DNA of 64,000 bases from CAWKGV01 sp963849305 (GTDB lineage Bacteria > Pseudomonadota > Alphaproteobacteria > Acetobacterales > Acetobacteraceae). Below are positions 25,754 through 33,895 of the stretch, one piece after another. Under the pieces are notes generated by a model. The model was given only the letters and a program-made list of their open reading frames with translations. It did no database searches and had not been told where the DNA came from. Position numbers and translations under genes: made by a program. The stretch covers positions 620,001 through 684,000 of the forward strand of contig CAWKGV010000003.1 of the NCBI GenBank assembly GCA_963849305.1, given 5' to 3'. Each line of letters begins with the position of its first letter. Within the stretch, counting starts at the first letter, position 1.

Positions 25754-26806
25754 TCAGGAGCGGGCAAGCCGGATCATCTCTCCCGTCGCCGCCGCGCACT
25801 TGACCGCAAGCGTGGTTTCCAGCGTTCGCGTACCTTCGCGCCCGTTCAGGAGCGGCTCGGCGTCGCCCCGCGCTACCTGAACGAAATGGCGCATCTGAAG
25901 AGTAAGCGGGTCCTGCTCCGGCACGACCGTGCGCCTGCTTTCGATCGGCGCCCACCAGTGCTTGCTCTCGCCGTAGTGCCACAGGTCGAGCCGGGGCACC
26001 GTGACCGAGCCTTCCGTGCCGGCGACGAGGTAACAGAACTGGTCGGTGTGAGGGTACGCCTTGTTCTCGCCCGACGTCAGCTCCCAGCTCCAGGGCGCGG
26101 CCACCGCGTCCGAGATCGCGAGCGTCCCGAGCGCACCACTCTGGAAGCGCAGGATGATCGCCGCCGTGTCCTCGACCGGAAAGCCGCGAGCGGCGTTTGA
26201 TGCGGCTGCCTGCACACTCTCCACGTCGCCGCAGAGATTGCGCAAATCGTCGATGACATGGATCAGGTTAAGCAACACCACGCCGCCTCCCGGCTCGCGG
26301 CGCCAGGCATTGTCGCCATCGAAGTAGCCCTGCGACGGCTTGAGGAACCAGCACAGGCCATTGACGGCGGTGATGCGCCCGAGGCGGCCGGAGACGATGA
26401 TGTCGCGGGCGCGCCGGATCAGCGGGCTGTGGCGCCGATGGTGGCCGACAAGGATCGCAACCCCCGCTTTCTCCGCCGCCGCGACGAGCGCGAGCGCGCT
26501 ATCTACGTCGTCGGCGACCGGCTTCTCGAGCAGCATCGGCACGCCGGCCGTGACGGCAGCCATGCCGTTAGTGACGTGAAGCTGGTTTGGGGTCGCGATC
26601 ACAACCCCGTCCGGCTTGGTGCGCGCCAGCAAGGTCTCGATATCCGCGGTCCAGGCGACTCCCAAGGCGTCCGCCTGAGCCTTGGCCCGGGGCGTGGGAT
26701 CGGCGATGCCCGCCAGCGCCGCCTCTGGCTCTTCCAGGACGCGCTTGATGTGCGCCTGCCCGATCAGACCGGCTCCGACGACGGCGATGCGCACTGGTCT
26801 GGGCAA
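25754..26806 (-). CDS. Gfo/Idh/MocA-family NAD(P)-dependent oxidoreductase
   Basis: About 350 residues. Rossmann start RIAVVGAGLIGQAHI, then the EKPVADD turn (LLEKPVA, catalytic Lys) and the C-terminal beta-sheet dimer domain with GGGVVLLNLIHVIDDLRNLCG (His catalytic region). Family members oxidise polyols, sugars or inositols. The start is ambiguous: TTG at 26806 has GGGGAGAT at good spacing, GTG at 26794 is closer to the Rossmann strand but poorly spaced. Downstream of the QsuD-like dehydrogenase, so it probably oxidises a cyclitol such as quinate or an inositol (inference). Confidence 0.85.
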   Translation of the reverse strand: MPRPVRIAVVGAGLIGQAHIKRVLEEPEAALAGIADPTPRAKAQADALGVAWTADIETLLARTKPDGVVIATPNQLHVTNGMAAVTAGVPMLLEKPVADDVDSALALVAAAEKAGVAILVGHHRRHSPLIRRARDIIVSGRLGRITAVNGLCWFLKPSQGYFDGDNAWRREPGGGVVLLNLIHVIDDLRNLCGDVESVQAAASNAARGFPVEDTAAIILRFQSGALGTLAISDAVAAPWSWELTSGENKAYPHTDQFCYLVAGTEGSVTVPRLDLWHYGESKHWWAPIESRRTVVPEQDPLTLQMRHFVQVARGDAEPLLNGREGTRTLETTLAVKCAAATGEMIRLARS

Positions 26807-26873
26807 GGCTGATCTCCCCAGGGATTGTTCCGGCGAAAACTCGTCGCTGTTGTTGCTCGGCGACGGAGGTGCG

Positions 26874-27740
26874 CTAGGCCGCAACCATTTGCTTGAAGTG
26901 GCGCAACATGCGCTCCGGGTCCGGCTCGATTCCGGTGAACAGGCGGAAGGCGTCCACCGCCTGGAACACCGCCATGCCGCCGCCATCCAGCGTGCGGCAG
27001 CCGCGCGCGCGGGCAGCGCGCAGCAATTCGGTTTCGAGCGGAAAGTAAACAATCTCGGCAACCCAGATCTCCGGGCGCAGCAGCTCGGCCGGCAGCGGCA
27101 TCCCCGGAAGCTTCGCCATGCCGACGGGGGTGGTGTTGATCAGCCCCTCGGCCCGCGCCATCGCCGCCGGCAAATCCGTGCCAACCAGGGCGCGGCCCTG
27201 GCCGAAGCGCGCGGAAAGACCCTCCGAGACATTCCGCGCACGGCTGCCATCGACATCGAAGATGGTCAGCTCCCGGATACCGAGCGTCATCGCGGCGTGC
27301 GCCACCGCCGAGCCCGCGCCGCCGGCGCCGAGCTGCACCACGCGCTCCAACGGCTCGTCGGGTAGGCCGCGGCGGAACCCGCCGGCGAAGCCGGACCAAT
27401 CGGTGTTTTGGCCGATGCGCCTGCCATCGCGCAGCACGACGGTGTTGACGGCGCCCAGCGCCCGCGCGTCCTCGGACAGATCGGTCAGCAGCGGGATCAC
27501 CGCCTGCTTGCAGGGATAGGTGATGTTCAGGCCGGCAAAGCCCATCCGCTCCGCCGCCGTGAGCAGCTCCGGCAGCGCGTCCACGCCGAGGCCGAGCTGG
27601 TCGAGGTCGATCGTCTTGTAAATGTAGCGCAGCCCTTGCTCGGCGCCCTCGCGCTCGTGCATCGGCGGCGTGCGCGAGGCCTGGATGCCGGCGCCGATCA
27701 GGCCGGCCAGGATAGAAGGCTGGTCCGTGAGGCTGGTCAT
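26874..27740 (-). CDS. Quinate/shikimate dehydrogenase (QsuD/AroE family)
   Basis: 288 residues. The substrate loop reads SRTPPMHEREG, the form seen in catabolic NAD-dependent quinate/shikimate dehydrogenases such as corynebacterial QsuD, rather than SxSPxxHN of biosynthetic AroE. Catalytic Lys in ITYPCKQAVIP and the NAD fold QLGAGGAGSAVAHA are present, plus FRLFTGIEPDPERM at the end. It oxidises quinate or shikimate to the 3-dehydro acids. The start overlaps the aroQ stop by four bases, so the two are coupled. Confidence 0.88.
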   Translation of the reverse strand: MTSLTDQPSILAGLIGAGIQASRTPPMHEREGAEQGLRYIYKTIDLDQLGLGVDALPELLTAAERMGFAGLNITYPCKQAVIPLLTDLSEDARALGAVNTVVLRDGRRIGQNTDWSGFAGGFRRGLPDEPLERVVQLGAGGAGSAVAHAAMTLGIRELTIFDVDGSRARNVSEGLSARFGQGRALVGTDLPAAMARAEGLINTTPVGMAKLPGMPLPAELLRPEIWVAEIVYFPLETELLRAARARGCRTLDGGGMAVFQAVDAFRLFTGIEPDPERMLRHFKQMVAA

Positions 27741-28186
27741 GAGTTGGTGCTCCCGAGCAGTCGGGCCAGGCGTTGCAGTGCGAGGGTGTAGCCCTGCGTG
27801 CCGCAGCCGGCGATCACGCCGGCAGCGACCTGCGAGACGAAGGAGTGGTGCCGGAATTCCTCGCGCTGATGGATGTTGGAGATGTGGACTTCCATGATTG
27901 GGCAGTCGCAGGCTTTCAGCGCATCCAACACGGCGACCGAGGTATGCGAGAAGGCGGCGGGATTGATCACGATCCCGGCGGCTCGATCCCGCGCCTCGTG
28001 TATCCAGTCGATCAGCTGAAACTCGGCATTGGTTTGACGAAACTCGATCTCGAGCCCCAGCTCGGCGCCGACCCGGCGGCACTCGGCTTCGATGTCGGCC
28101 AGTGTCTCGCGGCCGTAGATCTCCGGCTGGCGCTTGCCCAGCAGGTTCAAATTGGGGCCGTTCAGAATGTAGGCAATTCGGCTCAT
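27737..28186 (-). CDS. aroQ: Type II 3-dehydroquinate dehydratase
   Basis: 149 residues, complete dodecameric-type dehydroquinase: LNGPNLNLLGKRQPEIYG (catalytic Arg and Tyr loop), FRQTNAEFQLIDWIHEA, INPAAFSHTSVAVLDAL (catalytic His) and MEVHISNIHQREEFRHHS. It interconverts 3-dehydroquinate and 3-dehydroshikimate, serving synthesis or quinate breakdown. Coupling to a QsuD-like dehydrogenase and a Gfo/Idh protein favours breakdown. GGGAAGCGGCC precedes the start. Only 66 bases separate the start from the end of an insertion sequence, which has probably replaced the native upstream region. Confidence 0.93.
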   Translation of the reverse strand: MSRIAYILNGPNLNLLGKRQPEIYGRETLADIEAECRRVGAELGLEIEFRQTNAEFQLIDWIHEARDRAAGIVINPAAFSHTSVAVLDALKACDCPIMEVHISNIHQREEFRHHSFVSQVAAGVIAGCGTQGYTLALQRLARLLGSTNS

Positions 28187-28248
28187 GGCCGCTTCCCTCT
28201 GTTGCCGATTGGGGCCGTAGCGCCGCGACGCCTGTCTTGCATTTCGGC

Positions 28249-29708
28249 CTAGCAGCCTGTCGGATTCAGCCTGCCGGCTGAGCCAATGAGCAAGCCGGCT
28301 GGGGTGTTCACGCCGCCTGCAGGCGGGCGATTCGCCTGCAGTTGTAGGCGAGCGCGGTCAGGGTCCACTCGGCGGCAACCTTTTGGATGCCGCGCAGGTG
28401 GAAGCGGACGAAGCCCATGGCGCTCTTGATGATGCCAAACACCGGTTCGATGGTCTGCTTGCGTCTTTTGTAGAGGTTCTTGGCATCTTCGGTCTCCAGC
28501 TTGGCTTTCATCGCCAGGCGCCAAGGCTCGGTGATCCGGCGCGGCGTGGTTTGCGGCGGCGGCGGACGGAAGTCGTAGGGCCGGTGCGGCTGGGTCCGCC
28601 CGATCGCCACCAATGGCTCGATGCCATGTGCGTGCAGGTCCGCCACCGCTGGGCCGCTGGCAAAACCGGTATCGGCCAGAACGATCTTGGGTAGGCCAAT
28701 GGTTGTTTCCATTGCCAGGGTAGTCGCGGCAAAGCTCGGCGCATCGGCTGGGGTCGCGACCAGGTTGGTCGCCAGGATCAGTTGCGCACCGTCGGCGCAC
28801 ACCACCGCCTGTGCGTTGTAGGCTTGGCGGTATTCATGCGCATCCGAGCGTCGCATCAGGGCGCTGTCCGGGTCCGTCAGGTTGCTTTGTCGCTCTGGTG
28901 GCGGCGTATCATCGGGCGGTTTCGGCGGCCGGCCGCGACGCCCGTTCTTGGCGTCATAGGCGGCCTTCTTGGCCTCATAAGCTGGGCGGGCGGCCTCAGC
29001 TTCGGCGCGTGCCTCGGCTTCCAGCCGCTCGCAGGCAGCATCGAGCTTCGCCTGGAGCGCGTTGCGCCGGGCCAGTTCTGCCGGCAACGCTTGCGGGTCG
29101 TGGTCCCCGGCGTCGGCCGCTTCGGCCTGCGCGGTCAGCGCGGCGATGTCAGCCGCCAGCTTGGCCCGCAATTCCTGCGCCCGGTCGTAGCGCACGGAGC
29201 GGATCTTCGAGGCATTGGCGTCGATCTTGGTCCCATCGATCGACACCGTGCCGAGCCGCAGCAGCCCACTCTCGCGCGCCAGCAGCAGCACTTGCAGGAA
29301 GGCCGCCTCGAAGGCCGCTTTGTTCGAGCGTCGGAACACCGCGATCGTGTCGTGGTCGGGGTGCAGGTTGGCCGCCACGAAGCGAACCGCGATGTCACGG
29401 TAGGTTGCCCGCTCGATCCGCCGCGACGAGAAGATGCCGTTGGCGTAGCTGTAGATCAGCAGCGCCAGCATCAGCCGCGGGTGATACTGCGGCTTGCCGC
29501 ACGCTCGCTCCGCCACTCGGAACGCCCCGAGCGGTACCCGCTCCACCGCGGCCACCACGAAGTGCGCAAGATCATCCTCCGGCAGCCAAGTCTTTAGGTC
29601 GGGCGGCAGCAGAAAGGCCTGGTCGCGGTTGAACGGCACAAAATTCGACATCCGCCAATTCTAGCCACCGATCGCGTGATCGGGTATCTCAATCCGACAG
29701 GCTGCTAG
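28249..29708 (-). mobile_element. Insertion sequence, IS1182-like, complete
   Basis: About 1.45 kb, with perfect terminal inverted repeats: TAGCAGCCTGTCGGATT at 28250-28266 and AATCCGACAGGCTGCTA at 29691-29707. CTAG occurs at both outer edges (28249-28252 and 29705-29708) and may be a 4-base target duplication, although CTAG is itself a palindrome so the exact border is uncertain. It holds a single intact transposase gene. It sits 63 bases upstream of aroQ. Confidence 0.85.
28308..29651 (-). CDS. IS1182-family DDE transposase
   Basis: 447 residues, intact. An N-terminal DUF772-type domain (PRLMLALLIYSYANGIFSSRRIERATYRDIAVRFV, residues about 58-93), a DDE catalytic core beginning GTVSIDGTKIDANAS, VLADTGFASGPAV in the middle and EPVFGIIKSAMGFVRFHLRGIQK at the end (Glu). 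A long Ala/Glu-rich linker (about residues 165-245) separates the first two parts, as in this family. Start and stop lie inside the inverted repeats. The element may be active. Confidence 0.9.
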   Translation of the reverse strand: MSNFVPFNRDQAFLLPPDLKTWLPEDDLAHFVVAAVERVPLGAFRVAERACGKPQYHPRLMLALLIYSYANGIFSSRRIERATYRDIAVRFVAANLHPDHDTIAVFRRSNKAAFEAAFLQVLLLARESGLLRLGTVSIDGTKIDANASKIRSVRYDRAQELRAKLAADIAALTAQAEAADAGDHDPQALPAELARRNALQAKLDAACERLEAEARAEAEAARPAYEAKKAAYDAKNGRRGRPPKPPDDTPPPERQSNLTDPDSALMRRSDAHEYRQAYNAQAVVCADGAQLILATNLVATPADAPSFAATTLAMETTIGLPKIVLADTGFASGPAVADLHAHGIEPLVAIGRTQPHRPYDFRPPPPQTTPRRITEPWRLAMKAKLETEDAKNLYKRRKQTIEPVFGIIKSAMGFVRFHLRGIQKVAAEWTLTALAYNCRRIARLQAA

Positions 29709-30108
29709 AGCAAATTTTTCACAAGACCGAAACCAGCCGGCAAGCTGACTTGGTGCGTTTACTGCTGTCACTGCCGCGCGCCCCGGGGTGAGACACATCC
29801 AAGCTGATGTGGCTCTCGACGCTTTCCCGGCGGTCTTCCACTGCGTTAGCTTGTTTCGAAATTCATATGTGGACGGCCCACGCCTGCAAAGGGGTTGAGT
29901 GCGGTTCTGGCGAGATGGTCAGGTGCAGTCATATGTCCGGCCTTTCGGTGCGGTGCCTATGACCGCGGGCCCTGATGGAGTTCGCGGATCGGGGTCCCTA
30001 TCAAGACTACGCGCTTCGTTGCGCCTTGAATTTTCCGGGTCTTCCCGATCCACGGCTCGACCGTTCGCCATCACGTCTTCTTCACCCTCGCATACGCGCA
30101 GGCAACCG
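29709..30108. other. Gap between two insertion sequences, no supported gene
   Basis: 400 bases with no convincing gene. It probably includes the left flank of the IS110-type element. ATCAAGACT at 30000-30008 also occurs at 31220-31228 on the other side of the transposase gene, which could mark the element's borders. A short frame at 29899 has no recognisable product. Confidence 0.45.
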
Positions 30109-31137
30109 CTATGCCGCCTGCGCGATCTCGTTGGTCGACCGATAAGCTTCGCCGCGTGCCATGACCGCCCAGGCGATCCGCGCAGACTTATTGGCGAGGG
30201 CCACGGCGGCGACCTTTGTCGGTCGTCGCGCTAGCAGCCCGCGCACCCATGCGGCGTCCTTGGTGGTTCGGTTGCGGGTGTGCCGTAGCACCGCAACAGC
30301 ACCGGCGACCAGCAGGCAGCGGATGTATTTGTCGCCGCGCTTGCTGGTGCGTCCCAGGCGTTCCTTGCCGCCACTGGAGTTCTGCGGCGTCATGCCAAGC
30401 CAAGCCGCGAACTCCCAGCCCGAGCGGAACAGCGATGGGTCGCTGACGGTGGCCGCGATGGCGGTGGCGCCCATGATGCCGATGCCTGGCACGGTCGCCA
30501 GCAAGCGGCTCACCGGGCTGTGGCGGTGCCACTTGGCCAGCCGCACCTCGATGTCATGCACGCGGGCCATCGTGTCGTGCAACTGGCTGACGATGACTTG
30601 CAGGATCGAGCGGGCCAATTCCGGAAGCCGCTCTTGTTCATGAGCCAACTGGCTGATCAGGTCCTCGACATGCCGTAGCCCCTGCGCAGCGATAATGCCG
30701 AACTCGGCCATGTGGGCGCGCAGGGCGTTGACGAGCATGGTGCGCTGACGGACCAGCAGCGCGCGGGCACGGTTCAGCATCAGCACGGATTGCTGGTCGG
30801 CGGTCTTGATCGGCACAAAGCGCATCGACGGGCGGGTCACGGCTTCGCAGATCGCCTCCGCATCGGCGGCGTCATTCTTGTTGCGCTTGACGTAGGCCTT
30901 CACGTAGCCCGGCGGCATCAGCTTCACCGTGTGACCCAGCGCGGTCAGCTCGCGCGCCCAATGATGCGCCGTGGCGCAGGCCTCCATGCCGACCAGGCAC
31001 GGTGCAAGCGACTTGAAATAGCCGAGCACCTCGCCGCGTCGCAGCTTGCGCCGGACCACGGTCTGGCCGAGCGGGTCGACACCGTGGATTTGAAACCAAT
31101 GCTTGGCGAGATCCAGGCCAATCGTGGCAATCTTCAT
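30109..31137 (-). CDS. IS110-family transposase (DEDD type)
   Basis: 342 residues, intact. N-terminal RuvC-like DEDD nuclease domain (TIGLDLAKHWFQIHGVD; YVKRNKNDAADAEAICEAV) and a C-terminal transposase_20 domain (LLATVPGIGIMGATAIAATV, FAAWLGMTPQNSSGGKERLGRTSKRGDKYIRCLL). IS110 members usually lack classical inverted repeats, and current knowledge links the family to a structured bridge RNA encoded in its flanks. It lies in the minus direction 400 bases from the IS1182-like element. Confidence 0.9.
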   Translation of the reverse strand: MKIATIGLDLAKHWFQIHGVDPLGQTVVRRKLRRGEVLGYFKSLAPCLVGMEACATAHHWARELTALGHTVKLMPPGYVKAYVKRNKNDAADAEAICEAVTRPSMRFVPIKTADQQSVLMLNRARALLVRQRTMLVNALRAHMAEFGIIAAQGLRHVEDLISQLAHEQERLPELARSILQVIVSQLHDTMARVHDIEVRLAKWHRHSPVSRLLATVPGIGIMGATAIAATVSDPSLFRSGWEFAAWLGMTPQNSSGGKERLGRTSKRGDKYIRCLLVAGAVAVLRHTRNRTTKDAAWVRGLLARRPTKVAAVALANKSARIAWAVMARGEAYRSTNEIAQAA

Positions 31138-31224
31138 GACGGACGGCTCCCCTCATGCGTGGTGTTCAGCAACAGCCACTTTAAGGCACTCCGATGCCGG
31201 GAGCGGGGCCGTCCACCCCATCAA

Positions 31225-31282
31225 GACTTCTGCAACGTTACCCAAATGTCGCTGAATCAATGCCTTAGCTGTTGCAGAAGTC
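31225..31282. repeat. 12-base perfect inverted repeat beside the IS110-type element
   Basis: GACTTCTGCAAC (31225-31236) and GTTGCAGAAGTC (31271-31282) form perfect arms separated by 34 bases. It could be the fused ends of a lost insertion sequence, a protein site, or part of the IS110 flank. It lies 55 bases downstream of the end of the enoyl-CoA hydratase gene, so a terminator role is also possible, but no T run follows. Confidence 0.5.
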
Positions 31283-31336
31283 CGGTGCGAATGTCGGCTT
31301 CGGTCGAGAGCGGTCATCGGATCGGGCTGCTCCTCA

Positions 31337-32116
31337 TTACTCCCCCCGCCATGCCGGCTGGCGCTTGTTCAGGAATGCCTCCATTCCCTCGCGGAAATCG
31401 CGGCTCATATAGCACATCAGGATCAGGTCGCGGCCGTCCTCCCCGCCGGTGCCCTTCTCACGCAGCCGGCGCAACGCCTCCTTGGTCGCGCGGAGCGTGA
31501 GTGGGGCGTGCGAGGCGACGAGACTTGCCAACTCGTCGGCCCGGGCGGCCAGGGCCGTCGCGTCCGCGACAACCTCGCTCACCAGGCCGATGGCGCGCGC
31601 CTCCTCCGCCTCCACCAGCCGGGCAGTAAACACGATCTCGGTCACGCGCGCCGGCCCGATCAGGGCGGCAAGGCGCGCGTAATTCGCCATCGATAGGCAG
31701 TTGCCGAGCGTGCGTGCGATCGGGAACCCGAAGCGGATGCCGCGCGCGGCGATGCGGAGGTCGCAGGCGGCGGCGATGCCGAACCCGCCGCCGGTACAGG
31801 CGCCGGCGATCGCGGCGATGGTCGGCAGCGGGCAACGCTCGACCGCGTCCAGCACCCGGTCGAGGCGCGCTTCGTACTCGATCGCGTCCTCCGGGCGGGT
31901 AAAGGCGCGGAACTGGGAGATGTCCGTGCCAGCCGCGAACGCCTTTTCGCCGGCGCCGGTCAGGATCAGCGCGCGCAACGAGCGGTCCTGGCCCGCCGAA
32001 CCGCAAATGTCGGCCAGCCGCTCGTACATGGCGAAGGTGAGGGCGTTGCGCGCCGCCGGGCGGTTGAACGTGATCCGCCCGATCCCGTCGCGCACCTCGT
32101 AGAGCAGGTCTTCCAT
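31337..32116 (-). CDS. Enoyl-CoA hydratase/isomerase family protein
   Basis: 259 residues of the crotonase fold. GTDISQF (oxyanion region), CPLPTIAAIAGACTGGGFGIAAACDLRIAA, and RVTEIVFTARLVEAEEARAIGLVSEVV are the family blocks. Hydrates trans-2-enoyl-CoA or isomerises related acyl-CoAs. Divergent by 90 bases from the carboxyltransferase gene. It likely feeds an acyl-CoA pathway together with the thiolase at 37360. The precise substrate is not visible; the second catalytic Glu position reads Ala-Cys-Asp-Leu, so activity type is uncertain. Confidence 0.85.
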   Translation of the reverse strand: MEDLLYEVRDGIGRITFNRPAARNALTFAMYERLADICGSAGQDRSLRALILTGAGEKAFAAGTDISQFRAFTRPEDAIEYEARLDRVLDAVERCPLPTIAAIAGACTGGGFGIAAACDLRIAARGIRFGFPIARTLGNCLSMANYARLAALIGPARVTEIVFTARLVEAEEARAIGLVSEVVADATALAARADELASLVASHAPLTLRATKEALRRLREKGTGGEDGRDLILMCYMSRDFREGMEAFLNKRQPAWRGE

Positions 32117-32206
32117 GCCAGTCCCCTCCGTCTCATGCTGACGTGCGAGGCTTTGCTAGAACTGCCGTCGCGCCGCGCCAAGCCAACCGAACCGGGGACC
32201 AGCCAG

Positions 32207-33802
32207 ATGCCAGACGACACCTCACGCCGCCCGCCCCGGCCAGCCGACTGGACGCCCGAGCTTGCCGAGCTCGGCGCGCGCATCGCCCGCGCCCGCGAGA
32301 TGGGCGGGGCCGAGCGAGTGGCCCGCCAGCGCGCGGGCGGGCGGCTGACGGTGCGCGAGCGGGTCGAGCGGATGCTCGACCCGGGCAGCTTCCACGAGAT
32401 CGGCGCCATCGCGGGGCGCGCCGAGTATAGCGCGGACGGCGCGATGGCCTCCTTTGTGCCGGCCGTGTGCGTGTTCGGTCGGGGCACGGTGGACGGGCGG
32501 CCGGTGATGATCGCGGGCGACGACTTCACCGTGCGCGGCGGCTCGGCTGATGCCTCCATCCCCGCCAAGCCGCGCATGTCCGAGCAGATGGCGGCGCAGT
32601 TCCGGTTGCCGATCATCCGGCTGATCGAGGGCTCGGGCGGGGGCGGCTCGGTCAAGACGATCGAGACCACCGGGCGCGCCAACCTGCCGGGCGGGCTCGC
32701 CGGCGGCGGCTCGTTTGACGAGCTGGCGGCGAACATGGCGCTGGTGCCCACGGTCGCACTCGGCCTCGGGTCGGTCGCCGGGCTCGGGGCGGCGCGGCTG
32801 GCTGCAAGCCATTACTCCGTGATGGTGAAGGACATCTCGGCGGTGTTCGTGGCCGGCCCGCCGGTGGTGGAGCGGCTCGGCGAGCCGCGCGGCAAGCAGG
32901 AGCTGGGCGGCTGGGAGGTGCAGACTGCCTGCGGCGCGGTCGATCACGCGGTCGATACGGAGGAGGAGGCATTCGCGGCCGCGCGCCGGTTCCTGTCCTA
33001 TATGCCGAGTTCGATCTGGGAACTGCCGGCGCGAGTGCGCAACTGGGACGACCCCGAGCGGCGCGATGAGTGGCTGCTGGCCGCCGTGCCGCGCGACAAG
33101 AAGCAAGCCTACCACATGCGGCGGGTCGTCAACGCGCTGGTTGACAAGGAAACCTTCTACGAACTGGGCCAGAATTTCGGTCGCCCGATCCTCACCGGCC
33201 TGGCCCGGCTGGACGGCTGGCCGGTGGGGCTGATGGCGGGCGATCCGCTGTATCACGGCGGCGCCTGGACGGCGGATGCCTGCAGCAAGATCGTCCGTTT
33301 CGTCGATCTGGCGGAGACGTTTCATTTCCCCATCGTGCATCTGGTGGATTGTCCGGGATTCCAGGTGGGGCTCGCGGCCGAAAGCACCGCCGTCATCCGT
33401 TGGGGCGTGCGCGCCCTGGCGGCGATCTGCCAAACCACCGTGCCGTGGTGCAGCGTGATCGTGCGCAACGTGTACGGCGTCGGTGGCATGGGCCACCAGC
33501 CGAGCGGGCGCCTGGCGCTGCGCTATGCCTGGCCATCGGCGAGCTGGGGCTCGCTGCCGTTGGAGGGCGGCGTCGAGGCGGCGTACCGCGCCGACATCGA
33601 CGCCGCGCCGGACCCGGCGGCGAAGATGACGGAGATCGACGCGCGGCTGAACGCGCTGCGCTCGCCGTTGCGCACGGCGGAGGCGTTCTGGGTCGAGGAA
33701 ATCATCGACCCGCGGGATACGCGCCGGCTGTTGTGCGAGTTCGCCAATCTGGCGGCCCCATTGCGCACGCCAGGGCCGAGCCGGTTCGGGATGCGGCCTT
33801 GA
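32207..33802 (+). CDS. Acyl-CoA carboxylase carboxyltransferase subunit
   Basis: 531 residues of the propionyl-/acetyl-CoA carboxylase beta family: N-terminal acyl-CoA site (RLTVRERVERMLDPGSFHEIG, DFTVRGGSADA, RLIEGSGGGGSV) and C-terminal biotin-carboxyl site (CPGFQVGLAAESTAVIRWG, RNVYGVGGMGHQ). The usual partner subunit carrying biotin carboxylase and biotin carrier is not next to it, so the partner or donor must be elsewhere. First gene of a plus-strand operon with a hydrolase and a Baeyer-Villiger-type monooxygenase. The ATG at 32207 matches the family start; a frame 24 codons longer overlaps the promoter. Confidence 0.88.
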   Translation: MPDDTSRRPPRPADWTPELAELGARIARAREMGGAERVARQRAGGRLTVRERVERMLDPGSFHEIGAIAGRAEYSADGAMASFVPAVCVFGRGTVDGRPVMIAGDDFTVRGGSADASIPAKPRMSEQMAAQFRLPIIRLIEGSGGGGSVKTIETTGRANLPGGLAGGGSFDELAANMALVPTVALGLGSVAGLGAARLAASHYSVMVKDISAVFVAGPPVVERLGEPRGKQELGGWEVQTACGAVDHAVDTEEEAFAAARRFLSYMPSSIWELPARVRNWDDPERRDEWLLAAVPRDKKQAYHMRRVVNALVDKETFYELGQNFGRPILTGLARLDGWPVGLMAGDPLYHGGAWTADACSKIVRFVDLAETFHFPIVHLVDCPGFQVGLAAESTAVIRWGVRALAAICQTTVPWCSVIVRNVYGVGGMGHQPSGRLALRYAWPSASWGSLPLEGGVEAAYRADIDAAPDPAAKMTEIDARLNALRSPLRTAEAFWVEEIIDPRDTRRLLCEFANLAAPLRTPGPSRFGMRP

Positions 33803-33839
33803 GGCGAGGTTCTGGGTCTGCGCGATCCCTTTCCCCGCC

Positions 33840-33866
33840 CCGCTCCCGCAAGGGGAGGGGGAGCGG
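33840..33866 (+). terminator. REP-like hairpin after the carboxyltransferase gene
   Basis: Arms CCGCTCCC (33840-33847) and GGGAGCGG (33859-33866) close over a loop with GCAAGGGGAGG. No T run follows, so it is not a classical terminator; the sequence belongs to the same palindrome family as the element inside the URC4 gene. It may stabilise the message or reduce read-through into the hydrolase gene 30 bases on. Confidence 0.45.
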
Positions 33867-33895
33867 AATTCACGGCGCGCGGCAGGGCGCGGCAC

